From: Bdellovibrionales bacterium
GTDB taxonomy: Bacteria > Bdellovibrionota > Bdellovibrionia > Bdellovibrionales > UBA1609
Reading direction: 5' to 3'
Assembly: GCA_016716765.1 (NCBI GenBank)
Contig: JADJVA010000011.1
Span: 1 to 64,000 of the forward strand
Length of the DNA: 64,000 nt
In this document: positions 54,146 to 62,720 of the stretch, piece by piece
Numbering within the stretch: the first letter of the stretch is position 1
How the letters are laid out: each line of letters begins with the position of its first letter
Translations under genes and position numbers: made by a program
Notes under the pieces: generated by a model
What the model saw: the letters and a program-made list of their open reading frames with translations, nothing else
Told to the model about the DNA's origin: nothing
Databases searched by the model: none

Positions 54146-55830
54146 AAAATTCAATATCACTCTTCTTGGCCATTTCTCTATTTATCCAAAATTCGAAAGT
54201 CGCAAGGGCGAGCGATACCAGTGATACCCCAGTGACCGTTGAATTTACTCACTCAAAAATGAAGGAGACGGCAGAGGCTCATTTTAAAGCCGTTCTTCTC
54301 TCAACGCTCTTTGAGGCTATTCAACTGAACTCATCGAACCTAATTCAGGGATTGTCTCAAATTCTGGAGAATGAGGGCACCACAAGAAGGGCAAGTATCG
54401 AGAATTGGAAAGTCACATTTAGAGAAAATATGGATGATGAAAACGGAATTGCCGGATATAAAATGCAAACATTATACAATCAATTTAAGGATATCTTGAA
54501 ATCAACAACTAAAAGCCGATCTCGCTTTGAACATCGTATTATCAGCTTGGCTGAAGCACAAAATGTACCACTTAAAATGGCACAGACTTTTATCTCCAAA
54601 CTCGATTCTCTGTGCCAATATGGCGTTGGGTTTGGTTCAGCAGGAACTAAGCTTCCGGATTTCTATATGAAATCTCCTGATTTCTCGATCAGGATTGATA
54701 CGCCCGTATACGGAAGTCCACAGCAGGCCGGCTACAATGGTCCACAAGTTGAATTTGGAACAAATGGCAGCGAAGAAGAATTGGCAAAATTTGCAGCTCT
54801 TTATAACGTGAACCTAATTATATCGTTACAATATGTTACAGGTAGCGCCATGTTTGCCTCAGCAGGTTCAGCAGCGAGTGGCACATGGGCGACATTCGCT
54901 ACTGCAAGTGCCAGCCAGGCAGCCGCGGCAATGGCCGCAGCTGCTGCTGTCGCCTTGGCAGTGGCCGTAATCATCGTTACTGTGAACTTATATGATAGTC
55001 AGCAGAAGTCTGTTAAAGCTGTTAGAGAACAGATCAAGGCTTTTAATGGATTCGCAACAGGAGAAGATGGCCGAAGGTACTTTAAGGATTCCTGTCTTCA
55101 GACAAGAGCGTCTCTATCTGACATGCTTGCTCGAATGAAATCGATAAATGATGGCAATCAAAGTGAAATTGATCGATTAAATCATATTGATCAAAAAATC
55201 ATAGAAAAATTCAATGTCTATACAAAAGCTATGATTCAGTACATTTCAAAAATGTCTGAACTCGTTAATAAATTCAAAGAAGCGGGTTCGAAAAATCCAG
55301 AGGAACAAGCGATCAAAGAATTGAGTAACTCAAATGAATCTGTCCTGTTGGCTAGTGCTGGAAAAAAATTGGATCCCATATCTCTAGCTAAACTGATTGA
55401 GACTACGCTTCTCCTTAGTTATCGCTCGGCTTCGGTTCTTGCTCAAGAAAAGAGAGCTCAACTCAGTCCGATGTTACTGGATATGAATGATGATAATCTA
55501 ATCGAGACTAAAAATAGATTGCGTGAGATGCTCGTTGCATTAAAAGACCTAAAATTGAAGATGAAACACACTCCATCTTGGAAAGCCGATGTTGATTCTC
55601 ATGAAGAAATACAATTTCTATGTGATGAATTGGATGTCATATTTTTGGCTCAGGCTGAGTTGCTCGTGTCAAGTGCCTTTAAGGAGAACGTCGATCATTC
55701 TCGCTCGAAATTGATGGATAAAAAAGCTCAGTGGAACACTCTTTGGCTTGAGGCGAAGAGCAAATTTGAGGATTCGAGAGTTGTGAATGCTCTGAAGAAA
55801 ACATTCGATTATCTTGAGGAATTACAATGA
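54142..55830 (+). CDS. Rhs-operon gene 4: exported helical protein with Ala-rich hydrophobic hairpin
   Basis: Start ATG 54142 gives the ATGA coupling and a signal peptide (ISLFLAISLFIQNSKVARA); a frame start 30 nt earlier is less likely. 562 aa. Long amphipathic helices flank a central hydrophobic stretch at residues about 225-285 (NLIISLQYVTGSAMFASAG, AAAAMAAAAAVALAVAVIIV). This layout recalls the alpha-pore-forming toxins (ClyA, HBL, YaxA-type), but I see no diagnostic motif. It directly precedes rhs, overlapping it by 4 nt. Confidence 0.6.
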   Translation: MKNSISLFLAISLFIQNSKVARASDTSDTPVTVEFTHSKMKETAEAHFKAVLLSTLFEAIQLNSSNLIQGLSQILENEGTTRRASIENWKVTFRENMDDENGIAGYKMQTLYNQFKDILKSTTKSRSRFEHRIISLAEAQNVPLKMAQTFISKLDSLCQYGVGFGSAGTKLPDFYMKSPDFSIRIDTPVYGSPQQAGYNGPQVEFGTNGSEEELAKFAALYNVNLIISLQYVTGSAMFASAGSAASGTWATFATASASQAAAAMAAAAAVALAVAVIIVTVNLYDSQQKSVKAVREQIKAFNGFATGEDGRRYFKDSCLQTRASLSDMLARMKSINDGNQSEIDRLNHIDQKIIEKFNVYTKAMIQYISKMSELVNKFKEAGSKNPEEQAIKELSNSNESVLLASAGKKLDPISLAKLIETTLLLSYRSASVLAQEKRAQLSPMLLDMNDDNLIETKNRLREMLVALKDLKLKMKHTPSWKADVDSHEEIQFLCDELDVIFLAQAELLVSSAFKENVDHSRSKLMDKKAQWNTLWLEAKSKFEDSRVVNALKKTFDYLEELQ

Positions 55831-57338
55831 GGCCTTTTCTTGAAGTCATGATTTCCAGTGTTTTTCTTTTGGGTCTTGTAAGTGGCGCCAAGGGACAGAG
55901 TTTTACATATTGTGCTTCGGTGGACAGTAGAGGAGGCGTAGGAAATTGTGAAGGACAGGGAAGAAATCCCGGTCAGGGCACGGATAGCCGAGGGACGGGT
56001 AATCCTGGTGATGACTACGGGAGAGATAGAGAGAGGGAGAAGGAGAGACTCGATCGAGAGAGAGAGGAACGTCAACAGAAGGCAGATGAGGAGTCACGGA
56101 AAGGGGAACGAGCTAGGCTAGATCAAGCGGAACGCCTCCGTAGGAATTTGTCCTATTCAGGAGAAAGACTTCCTGAAAATGGATTTTCCAATCCTTTATT
56201 GAAGTCGGAGCCCGATGTTCAGGTCGGCTATCCCGTTGGCCCATTGGTAAAGCTTCCTCTATCTCCGAAGGAATCCAACTATAGACCTCCGGTGCCCGTT
56301 CTCCCTGGATCTTTACCACCAGGAATTTCATCGAGTCCGGTAGAACATCCTGAGATTCAATGCGGCTCGGTCATTCAAGTTGATAATCTCTCTCTTGGCG
56401 AGGTGATTCCAATAATCGGTCTTCCATTCGATTTGGTCTATTTTAGCGATCGCGTTCCAGGACGTTTGGGGGACTACCAGCTTCATGTTCCTCTGCGAGA
56501 CCTGGCTCCACCTTCTTCCAACGCCACGTTAAATATGTCTCTTGCAGGACGGACTAGCAGTGTTCAAATTGACACGACAAAGAGTGACCGTTTTGATTTC
56601 CTTTGGGAAGGGTTAGACAGTCAAGGCACTTTTCCCATTGGAAAAGTGTTGGCTAAAGTCACAATCGACGGTCAGAAATCAGATGGATGGGTTAAATTTG
56701 TAGGAAATTTTAAACCGAACTATCTTGGATTGGGAGGGTGGGGACTCAGCAATCTTCACTATTTTAGTAAGGATGAAAATCTCATTTATTTGGGAAATGG
56801 AAAAGTACAGAAGGTGGATGGAACCAAAAAAATTTCATTTCCTTCTGATAACGGGTCCGAGATCTATGTTTTTAATTCAAACGGAACTCACTCAACGACC
56901 AAAAATAGTCGTACTGGAGCAATACTCTTTTTTTTCAGCTATGACGAACAAGGAAGAATTTCTAAGATTACTGATTCCTACGAAAATAAAATTGAGTTCA
57001 TCAGAGATGGTCGCAAGGTTGAAATAGTAGGTCCATCTCATCGGAGAACCTCTCTCGTCGTTGGAGACAGAGGCTATTTAGCTTCTGTCTCAAATGAAGC
57101 CCAAGAAACATATCAGATGAAGTATTTCAATGGTGGATTATTGGCGGAGTTTCAAAAACCGCAGGGACAACTTAGTCAATTTACCTACAATAATCTCGGT
57201 TACTTGGAACGGGACTTGGGAGCAGGGGGTAATTCCCTCTTGTTCAGTGGTCAGATAGACGGGACAGAAGAAAAAAAGATAGATCTGAAATGGAAACGGC
57301 ACTTGGTCGCGCCTCCTATTATGTCTTATCCAAGCTGA
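55827..57338 (+). CDS. rhs: Rhs-operon gene 5: Sec-exported Rhs protein, N-terminal part
   Basis: 503 codons. Signal peptide FLEVMISSVFLLGLVSGAKG, then a Gly-rich stretch and a highly charged Arg/Glu segment (DREREKERLDREREERQQ). It then carries an Rhs front half with DUF6531-like IQVDNLSLGEVIPIIGLPFD and YD-type repeats (YDEQGRISKITDSYENKIEF). At A AAA AAG (57272-57278) the coding shifts by -1; one A more, or slippage at this dnaX-like heptamer, continues into the frame of 57290-59851. Confidence 0.8.
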   Translation: MRPFLEVMISSVFLLGLVSGAKGQSFTYCASVDSRGGVGNCEGQGRNPGQGTDSRGTGNPGDDYGRDREREKERLDREREERQQKADEESRKGERARLDQAERLRRNLSYSGERLPENGFSNPLLKSEPDVQVGYPVGPLVKLPLSPKESNYRPPVPVLPGSLPPGISSSPVEHPEIQCGSVIQVDNLSLGEVIPIIGLPFDLVYFSDRVPGRLGDYQLHVPLRDLAPPSSNATLNMSLAGRTSSVQIDTTKSDRFDFLWEGLDSQGTFPIGKVLAKVTIDGQKSDGWVKFVGNFKPNYLGLGGWGLSNLHYFSKDENLIYLGNGKVQKVDGTKKISFPSDNGSEIYVFNSNGTHSTTKNSRTGAILFFFSYDEQGRISKITDSYENKIEFIRDGRKVEIVGPSHRRTSLVVGDRGYLASVSNEAQETYQMKYFNGGLLAEFQKPQGQLSQFTYNNLGYLERDLGAGGNSLLFSGQIDGTEEKKIDLKWKRHLVAPPIMSYPS

Positions 57339-59851
57339 AAGACGGATTTTATGAGAGAAGAAGGACCGAGGCCAATGGAAGATTCTCCGTTCTAAAATAT
57401 AAATCGGACGACTCGAAAACTCATATTACGAACGAATTTGAAACCACCACTAGATTTGGCAAAAGTGCTCGATTTGATGGACGGCTATCAGTACCAGTCA
57501 GTAGTAGAACAATTGTAAAGGGCTTGTCTCAGTTTCCCCAAGACACCTTTTATTCTTACGATATTCCTGATCAAATTAAAGTGGGATACTACGATAACAA
57601 CACTCTCACGAGTCAAGTTACGACGAATGGCAAAACCACGACCAGTGTTTTTGAGCTTAAAAGTGGTCGCCACACAAGCCAGATGACCGTTACCTCGCCA
57701 ATGGGACGTCGGATTTCCTACAAACTGGATACCTTGGGAAATCCATTGAGTACCACAGTGGGCAGCTATCTCCCTCTTGAACGGCGCTACAATAGCAAAG
57801 GTCAGACCATCGCAATTAAGCGAGGGAAACGGCAAACGGATTTTCGTTATGACGAGAGCGGAAATTTGGACTCAGTGACAGACCCCTTGTCTCGAGAGAC
57901 TCGATTCAGCTACGACAAATCTGGACGAGTAAAAAAGCAGGTTCAGTCTGATGGACGAGTGATCGAATACAATCATGACCGAAATGGCAATCTCACAGCA
58001 ATCACCCCTCCAGGCAGGCCAGCACATCAGTTCAGTTTAAACCTCTTTGAATTGATCGAAAGTTATTTGGCACCCCTTGTTGGTGATCAAAACCCAACCA
58101 ACACTCAGTATTTCTACAACAAGGACAAGCAATTAACAGAAATTCTTGATCCCAGCGGAGATCAACTTTGGTTTGTCTACGGTTTAGCCGACGGACAGCT
58201 TGATCGCATCGTCACGCCTCAAGGCTTCTACGCATTTTCCTACAATCAAGGATCCCAGGTTGAGCAGATCGTCTCCCCCTATGCTGTAACCAACAGATTT
58301 AGCTATTATGGACCTTTGCCGAAATCACAGTCCATTTCTTTGGCTGGGGGCGAGGAGAACAGCCTCGAATTTGGATACAACAAGGACCTGAGGGTGAAAT
58401 CTCTTAGAATCCAGGCTGGTAGCAAAGGAGGCTCGAACCAAACTTCGAGCGAGATCACCTATAACTACGATGACGACGGCCTTCTCACTCAGGCAGGTGA
58501 GGCGACAATTGGTCTTGACCCAGCCACCGGATCTGTAGTTTCTTCCACTCTCGGAAAGGTCAAAGAGACCTATGGCTATGATCAGGAGTATGGTGAGCTT
58601 AAAATGATGGCCCTAAGCTTTAATGAACGGGAGCTCTATCAAGAGACTCTCACAAGAGATGATCTTGGCCGCATTACAAATAGAAAAGTAATTCCTGCTG
58701 GCAAAAAGCCATTTGAGTTTTCTTATGCCTATAATCCAGCGGGTCAGTTGTCGTCTGTTCACAAAGATAACGAATTGGTTAGCAAATATGAATATGACCT
58801 CAACGGAAATCCCATATTAAAGATTAAAGGTGGAAAAGAGCTCACGTCCTCCTTTGACGCTCAGGATCGCCTCCTCTCTGACTCCATGAGGGAGTACGCC
58901 TACAACCCTCGTGGTCAGTTAAGGCTTGTGACAGATAAATCAGGCGGATCAAACGGGCCTAATGCGAACAATGCGCCTAATGTGCCTCAAGTGCTGCAAA
59001 CTCAGTTCAACTATGATTTAGTTGGCAACCTGGTGTCGGTAACTCTTCCGGATGGGAAAGCCATTGATTACTTAACAGACGGCCTCAATCGACGCGTGGC
59101 CAAGAAGATCAACGGCCAACTGACAGAGCAGTATCTGTATCAGTCACAGCTTCAGATCGCAGCCCTCTTAGACAGTGAAGGCCGTCTTGTCAGCCGATTC
59201 GTTTACGGAACTAAATCCAATGTTCCTGATTACATGATCAAAGGGGACAAAACCTATAAAATCGTTTCTGATCATCTGGGAAGCCCCAGGTTTGTTATTG
59301 ATACAGAATCGGGATCTCTCGCTCAGCAGATTGAATACGATGAATTCGGAGTTGTCCTCAGCGATTCAAATCCAGGCTTCCAACCCTTTGGCTTTGCCGG
59401 AGGACTCTACGATAGACACACAAAGCTCGGTAGGTTCGGCGCCCGGGACTATGATCCACAAACCGGAAGATGGACGAGCAAGGATCCCATTGGGTTCAAT
59501 GGTGGTGACACAAATTTGTATGGGTACGTTGTAAATGACCCGATTAATTTGATTGATTTGTCAGGACTGAGTCCAATTGCTTCTGGGATCATTGGTGCTG
59601 CTGTCGGGGGTGTTGTCGGTGGAATTTCTGCCACCGCAAATGGCAACTCTTTCGGCGATGGCGTTACCGTAGGAGCCATAAGTGGTTTTGCCATAGGATC
59701 AGGTGCGGCTCTGTTTGGTTGGGGTGCGCAAATAGCAGGTGTTGGCATTGGAGCTGAAGTTTTTTCTGGGGCTGTTGGCGGTGGGTTAGGTGGCTTTACC
59801 GGAAATATAGTCGGACAAGTAGCGGTAATCGGAAATGTTGATTTATCTTAA
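57290..59851 (+). CDS. rhs: Rhs protein, core and C-terminal part
   Basis: 853 codons. Many YD repeats (RFSYDKSGRVKKQVQSDGRV, YEYDLNGNPILKIKGG) build the Rhs cocoon. The core ends at FGARDYDPQTGRWTSKDPIG and GGDTNLYGYVVNDPINLIDL with SGL, the junction where self-cleavage normally occurs; the second Asp is kept. The variable tip that follows is Gly/Ala-rich and hydrophobic (SGIIGAAVGGVVGGISATA, GAVGGGLGGFTGNIVGQVA). An in-frame TAA at 59849-59851 stops it, but the same frame stays open to TGA 60008-60010 overlapping the next gene, so the tip may really be 52 residues longer. Confidence 0.85.
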   Translation: METALGRASYYVLSKLKDGFYERRRTEANGRFSVLKYKSDDSKTHITNEFETTTRFGKSARFDGRLSVPVSSRTIVKGLSQFPQDTFYSYDIPDQIKVGYYDNNTLTSQVTTNGKTTTSVFELKSGRHTSQMTVTSPMGRRISYKLDTLGNPLSTTVGSYLPLERRYNSKGQTIAIKRGKRQTDFRYDESGNLDSVTDPLSRETRFSYDKSGRVKKQVQSDGRVIEYNHDRNGNLTAITPPGRPAHQFSLNLFELIESYLAPLVGDQNPTNTQYFYNKDKQLTEILDPSGDQLWFVYGLADGQLDRIVTPQGFYAFSYNQGSQVEQIVSPYAVTNRFSYYGPLPKSQSISLAGGEENSLEFGYNKDLRVKSLRIQAGSKGGSNQTSSEITYNYDDDGLLTQAGEATIGLDPATGSVVSSTLGKVKETYGYDQEYGELKMMALSFNERELYQETLTRDDLGRITNRKVIPAGKKPFEFSYAYNPAGQLSSVHKDNELVSKYEYDLNGNPILKIKGGKELTSSFDAQDRLLSDSMREYAYNPRGQLRLVTDKSGGSNGPNANNAPNVPQVLQTQFNYDLVGNLVSVTLPDGKAIDYLTDGLNRRVAKKINGQLTEQYLYQSQLQIAALLDSEGRLVSRFVYGTKSNVPDYMIKGDKTYKIVSDHLGSPRFVIDTESGSLAQQIEYDEFGVVLSDSNPGFQPFGFAGGLYDRHTKLGRFGARDYDPQTGRWTSKDPIGFNGGDTNLYGYVVNDPINLIDLSGLSPIASGIIGAAVGGVVGGISATANGNSFGDGVTVGAISGFAIGSGAALFGWGAQIAGVGIGAEVFSGAVGGGLGGFTGNIVGQVAVIGNVDLS

Positions 59852-60006
59852 GTTTTTTTATCTTCTGGCTTTGGAGGCATAGGATCGGGACTTGTACCAT
59901 TACTTGGAGGTAGTATTGCAGCTGATATCGCGGTTTCAACCGCAATGAGGCCCTACGAAATTGGAGCCGACGTAATACTTAATGAATGTAGGAAGGCGAA
60001 GACAAA

Positions 60007-60492
60007 ATGAAAGTTGAAATGAAATCCGGGCCAATTTATTTTGTTCTATCTATCGTTTCGAATATTTCCATCGCATTTGGATTGGGAGTTCTTGTTTCTC
60101 AACATACTTTTCTCATAGATATAATTAAGATTCATGACCATATCCGGGGTGCGGTATTACTAATCCTTTTGGGACTTGCTGGATGGCTTGCTATCATTTG
60201 TAATGGGAGATCACTGATCATCGAAGATGGTAGGCTTATCGTAAGAAATTATTTTGAAAAAGTTATTTTTGAATGCCTGCTGAGTGAAATAGACAGCATT
60301 GAATTCACCGGATTTCCGCATTTTAAAATAGTCGTCAGAAACAAAAAAATCAAAATTCCCAATGACTTGGTGTTTAAAGGTAAAAATGAGCTGCTCGATC
60401 TGACTCAAACAAAAAGAGTTGGCCTCAGTCGAGATTTCTTTATATTGCACGACTATCTAAAAGAAGTTGTCGAATCAAATGCTAAATCTTGA
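60007..60492 (+). CDS. Rhs-operon gene 6: small membrane protein, probable immunity factor
   Basis: 161 aa. Two transmembrane helices near the N terminus (IYFVLSIVSNISIAFGLGVL and GAVLLILLGLAGWLAIIC) are followed by a bacterial-PH-like strand-rich domain (SLIIEDGRLIVRNYFEKVIF, HFKIVVRNKKIKIPNDLV). It overlaps the extended rhs frame by ATGA. Position directly after an Rhs tip and the small size are those of an immunity protein; a membrane location fits a membrane-active, Gly-zipper-like toxin tip. Confidence 0.65.
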   Translation: MKVEMKSGPIYFVLSIVSNISIAFGLGVLVSQHTFLIDIIKIHDHIRGAVLLILLGLAGWLAIICNGRSLIIEDGRLIVRNYFEKVIFECLLSEIDSIEFTGFPHFKIVVRNKKIKIPNDLVFKGKNELLDLTQTKRVGLSRDFFILHDYLKEVVESNAKS

Positions 60493-60744
60493 TGAACGGA
60501 ACTAATTTCCGTGCAGTCACAGCTTCCAACAGCAAAAAAAATGGAGAAGGGAAAAAAATTGATATCGAGCAAATCGTGGAAGGAAAATTGATTGAATAAC
60601 TTGAGGGCCGCAAAAACTGATTCCATCTCCACTTGCCACCCAATCGGCCGTAATTTAACTGGCCGAAGTGAAAATGTGATCTGGGTTGATTTTGTAATTG
60701 TAAAGTCTTCCCGAAAAGCAAGGTCAGCCAGTCAAACCACCGCC

Positions 60745-60795
60745 CCCATTGGGTTTAATGGTGGCGACACGAATCTATATGTGTACGTGATAAAT
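60745..60795 (+). pseudogene. Orphan Rhs tip junction, truncated by an IS remnant
   Basis: The sequence encodes PIGFNGGDTNLYVYVIN, nearly the same as the junction in the intact Rhs (DPIGFNGGDTNLYGYVVND at about 59485). It is cut directly at GTGACATTCCGCAG of the IS1634-like terminus at 60796. It is the start of a displaced alternative Rhs toxin module. The toxin domain itself is missing. Confidence 0.7.
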
Positions 60796-60945
60796 GTGAC
60801 ATTCCGCAGCAGAACTTCAAATCCACCTCTCAATTTTTTTTAGTCAAGCACAGAGATGGGTTGAAGCCCCTGTCCATTTATATAACTTCATCTGATTATA
60901 TAACTTCATCTGACGGGGTAAAATTTTGCATTTTCTGGATCAGCT
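60796..60945. mobile_element. IS1634-like element fragment (other end)
   Basis: Begins GTGACATTCCGCAGCAGAAC and matches 62869-63000 for about 140 bp. It contains an 18-bp tandem duplication (unit TATATAACTTCATCTGAY, about 60878-60915) absent from the other copy. On the minus strand the sister copy shows a short open end, SQIKLYKWMEDSTHLCARLE. No transposase core. Confidence 0.65.
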
Positions 60946-61002
60946 TTGCGATTGGGACGTTTGTTGTTTTTCATTTTCGAAATAAAGTTCGGAAGATCAC
61001 TT

Positions 61003-61215
61003 TTAAGTGGAAGCATCTGTGGATTTTGGTTCATGTGGAAAAGAAGATATTAAAGTAAGATGTGACTTCACAACTGGATTTAATTGAAGTTGCTCTTTAA
61101 CGAGCCTGTTAATTTCGTAAAAACCCAGATGGGGATATGTTTTTTCAAGCCGATACGCCAATTCGTTAACTTGAATAGCTCTCTTTATCTGATTTCCTAA
61201 TTTAAGTCTTTTCAT
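61003..61215 (-). CDS. 70-aa partner of the deaminase
   Basis: Starts with ATG overlapping the deaminase stop as ATGA. The protein is basic and helical at the start (MKRLKLGNQIKRAIQVNELA, then LEKTYPHLGFYEINRLVKEQ) with an unstructured end. No family recognised. The overlap with a defence-type deaminase makes a regulatory or accessory role likely. Confidence 0.55.
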   Translation of the reverse strand: MKRLKLGNQIKRAIQVNELAYRLEKTYPHLGFYEINRLVKEQLQLNPVVKSHLTLISSFPHEPKSTDAST

Positions 61216-62720
61216 ACGCTCTGTTTTATAAACTCCAGGTACATAGAACTATCAAATTTTTCACCGTTTGTTAAGGACTCAGACAGAATTTTTCCAAGTT
61301 TACGGATTGTCTTTGTGTTTAATGAATATCTGAGCGGACTGGTCATTCTTTGGAATTCCACCTTTTTGTCGTTCCCGTCCTTTCGACTGACTTTATATCC
61401 GGATCCATAGGAAATTGAGAAGAGGTCATCAAATCTATTATGAGTTACGCCAAAAAAGCTTCTGAACAATACCCGTTCGTCCCTGAGACTTGCAGAGTAA
61501 GTAATCTCGTGTTCGTGTAGTTTGTCGGCATAGCTCTTTTTGTAAGGCTCAAGATATATTACCTGAGTGATTCCAGATGAAATGATGTGTTTACAACAAT
61601 TGTGACAGGGAAAGGTTGTGCAATAGAGTGTCGAATTCTTCACGTCAAGCCCCGACCGCTGGGCCGAAAGGATTGCATTCATTTCTGCGTGAGTCGCTCG
61701 ATGGAATTCAGTGAGGTCGTTAATCATAGACGAGTTGAGGACTTTATCAATTGCCTCTTTTCCAACGTTCTGATTCTTCAATTTTCGAAATAATTTCTCG
61801 CCAAGTTCGGATTTGATCTTGTTGATTATCATTTTGTTGGGGTCGGCACCAATGAGGTAATCGTTTTTGTCGCTATCTAGAATCCCAGAATATGGCCCGC
61901 CCCCGAATTTGTTTACTTCGTTATACCCAACCCCTATGACCTCGCCTGACATGCTTACAATCACCGCCCCTACTTGTCGGGATAGGTCTAATGACTTAAG
62001 CGATGCGGCGAAAGCGAAGTTCAAATGGTACTCATCTTGGCTGGGCGGAAGGTACGGATGCCCCAGGAGAAGGTCCATAAAACGGGACACATTGCTTGAA
62101 TCAAAGCGGTGCTCGAACAGGACGTCACATGCAAGGACACACTTTGCGATCTGCTGACCATGCTTTTTCGCATCGTCAGTGATGGCCAGATCACAATGTT
62201 CCTCGCTATTCTTGAAGTGATCACCTTCATTTTCGTCGATTGAAATTAGATCTTCTGCCTTGTCTCTTAGAGACTGGTCGTCTTCGGTCAAGTTGCTAAG
62301 ACGAACGGATTCTGGCGCCACAATGCCAATTGAAAAATAGCATTTTCCAAAAAGTGCCCTCAGACACTCGATCTCCTCAGTACGTTTCAACTGATCCAGA
62401 ATAAAAATCGTTCTTCGTGCCGGATCTGAAATCAGATTTATCTCGCTAATTACATCGACTGCACCGAAATAGGCGAATATATCATTGTCAAAGGTCATTC
62501 GGATTTCATTTCCAGCATTTATTTTATCTCTTATTTTCTCGATCTTGTTCTTATAGATCTTAGCGTTCAATTCGGGTTTATTGTCGTAGATAAGTTGATT
62601 GAGCTTAATTAAATGGACATCAAAGTCGAAATCGTGCCTTAACAGAGTAACGAGGCTGTTAACAAATTTCGTTCGATCCGAACCCGCTGGTGAAACAATT
62701 CCTAAAACCGAAACGTTCAT
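61212..62720 (-). CDS. avcD: AvcD-like anti-phage deoxycytidylate/dCTP deaminase
   Basis: 502 aa. The N-terminal 200 residues look like a P-loop-type domain with a degenerate loop (LGIVSPAGSDRTKFVNSLVT). The C-terminal half is a zinc-dependent cytidine-deaminase fold: HAEMNAI near residue 343 supplies His and catalytic Glu, TLYCTTFPCHNCCKHIISSG near 370 supplies the Zn cysteines, and VIYLEPYKKSYADKLH follows. This two-domain layout is that of AvcD-type deaminases, which deplete dC nucleotides on phage infection. It is coupled to a 70-aa gene. Confidence 0.82.
   Translation of the reverse strand: MNVSVLGIVSPAGSDRTKFVNSLVTLLRHDFDFDVHLIKLNQLIYDNKPELNAKIYKNKIEKIRDKINAGNEIRMTFDNDIFAYFGAVDVISEINLISDPARRTIFILDQLKRTEEIECLRALFGKCYFSIGIVAPESVRLSNLTEDDQSLRDKAEDLISIDENEGDHFKNSEEHCDLAITDDAKKHGQQIAKCVLACDVLFEHRFDSSNVSRFMDLLLGHPYLPPSQDEYHLNFAFAASLKSLDLSRQVGAVIVSMSGEVIGVGYNEVNKFGGGPYSGILDSDKNDYLIGADPNKMIINKIKSELGEKLFRKLKNQNVGKEAIDKVLNSSMINDLTEFHRATHAEMNAILSAQRSGLDVKNSTLYCTTFPCHNCCKHIISSGITQVIYLEPYKKSYADKLHEHEITYSASLRDERVLFRSFFGVTHNRFDDLFSISYGSGYKVSRKDGNDKKVEFQRMTSPLRYSLNTKTIRKLGKILSESLTNGEKFDSSMYLEFIKQSV

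Noticed and set aside
55827..60010. Type VI secretion Rhs effector
   Set aside because: No PAAR or VgrG-type N-terminal domain is visible and the protein starts with a Sec-type signal peptide.
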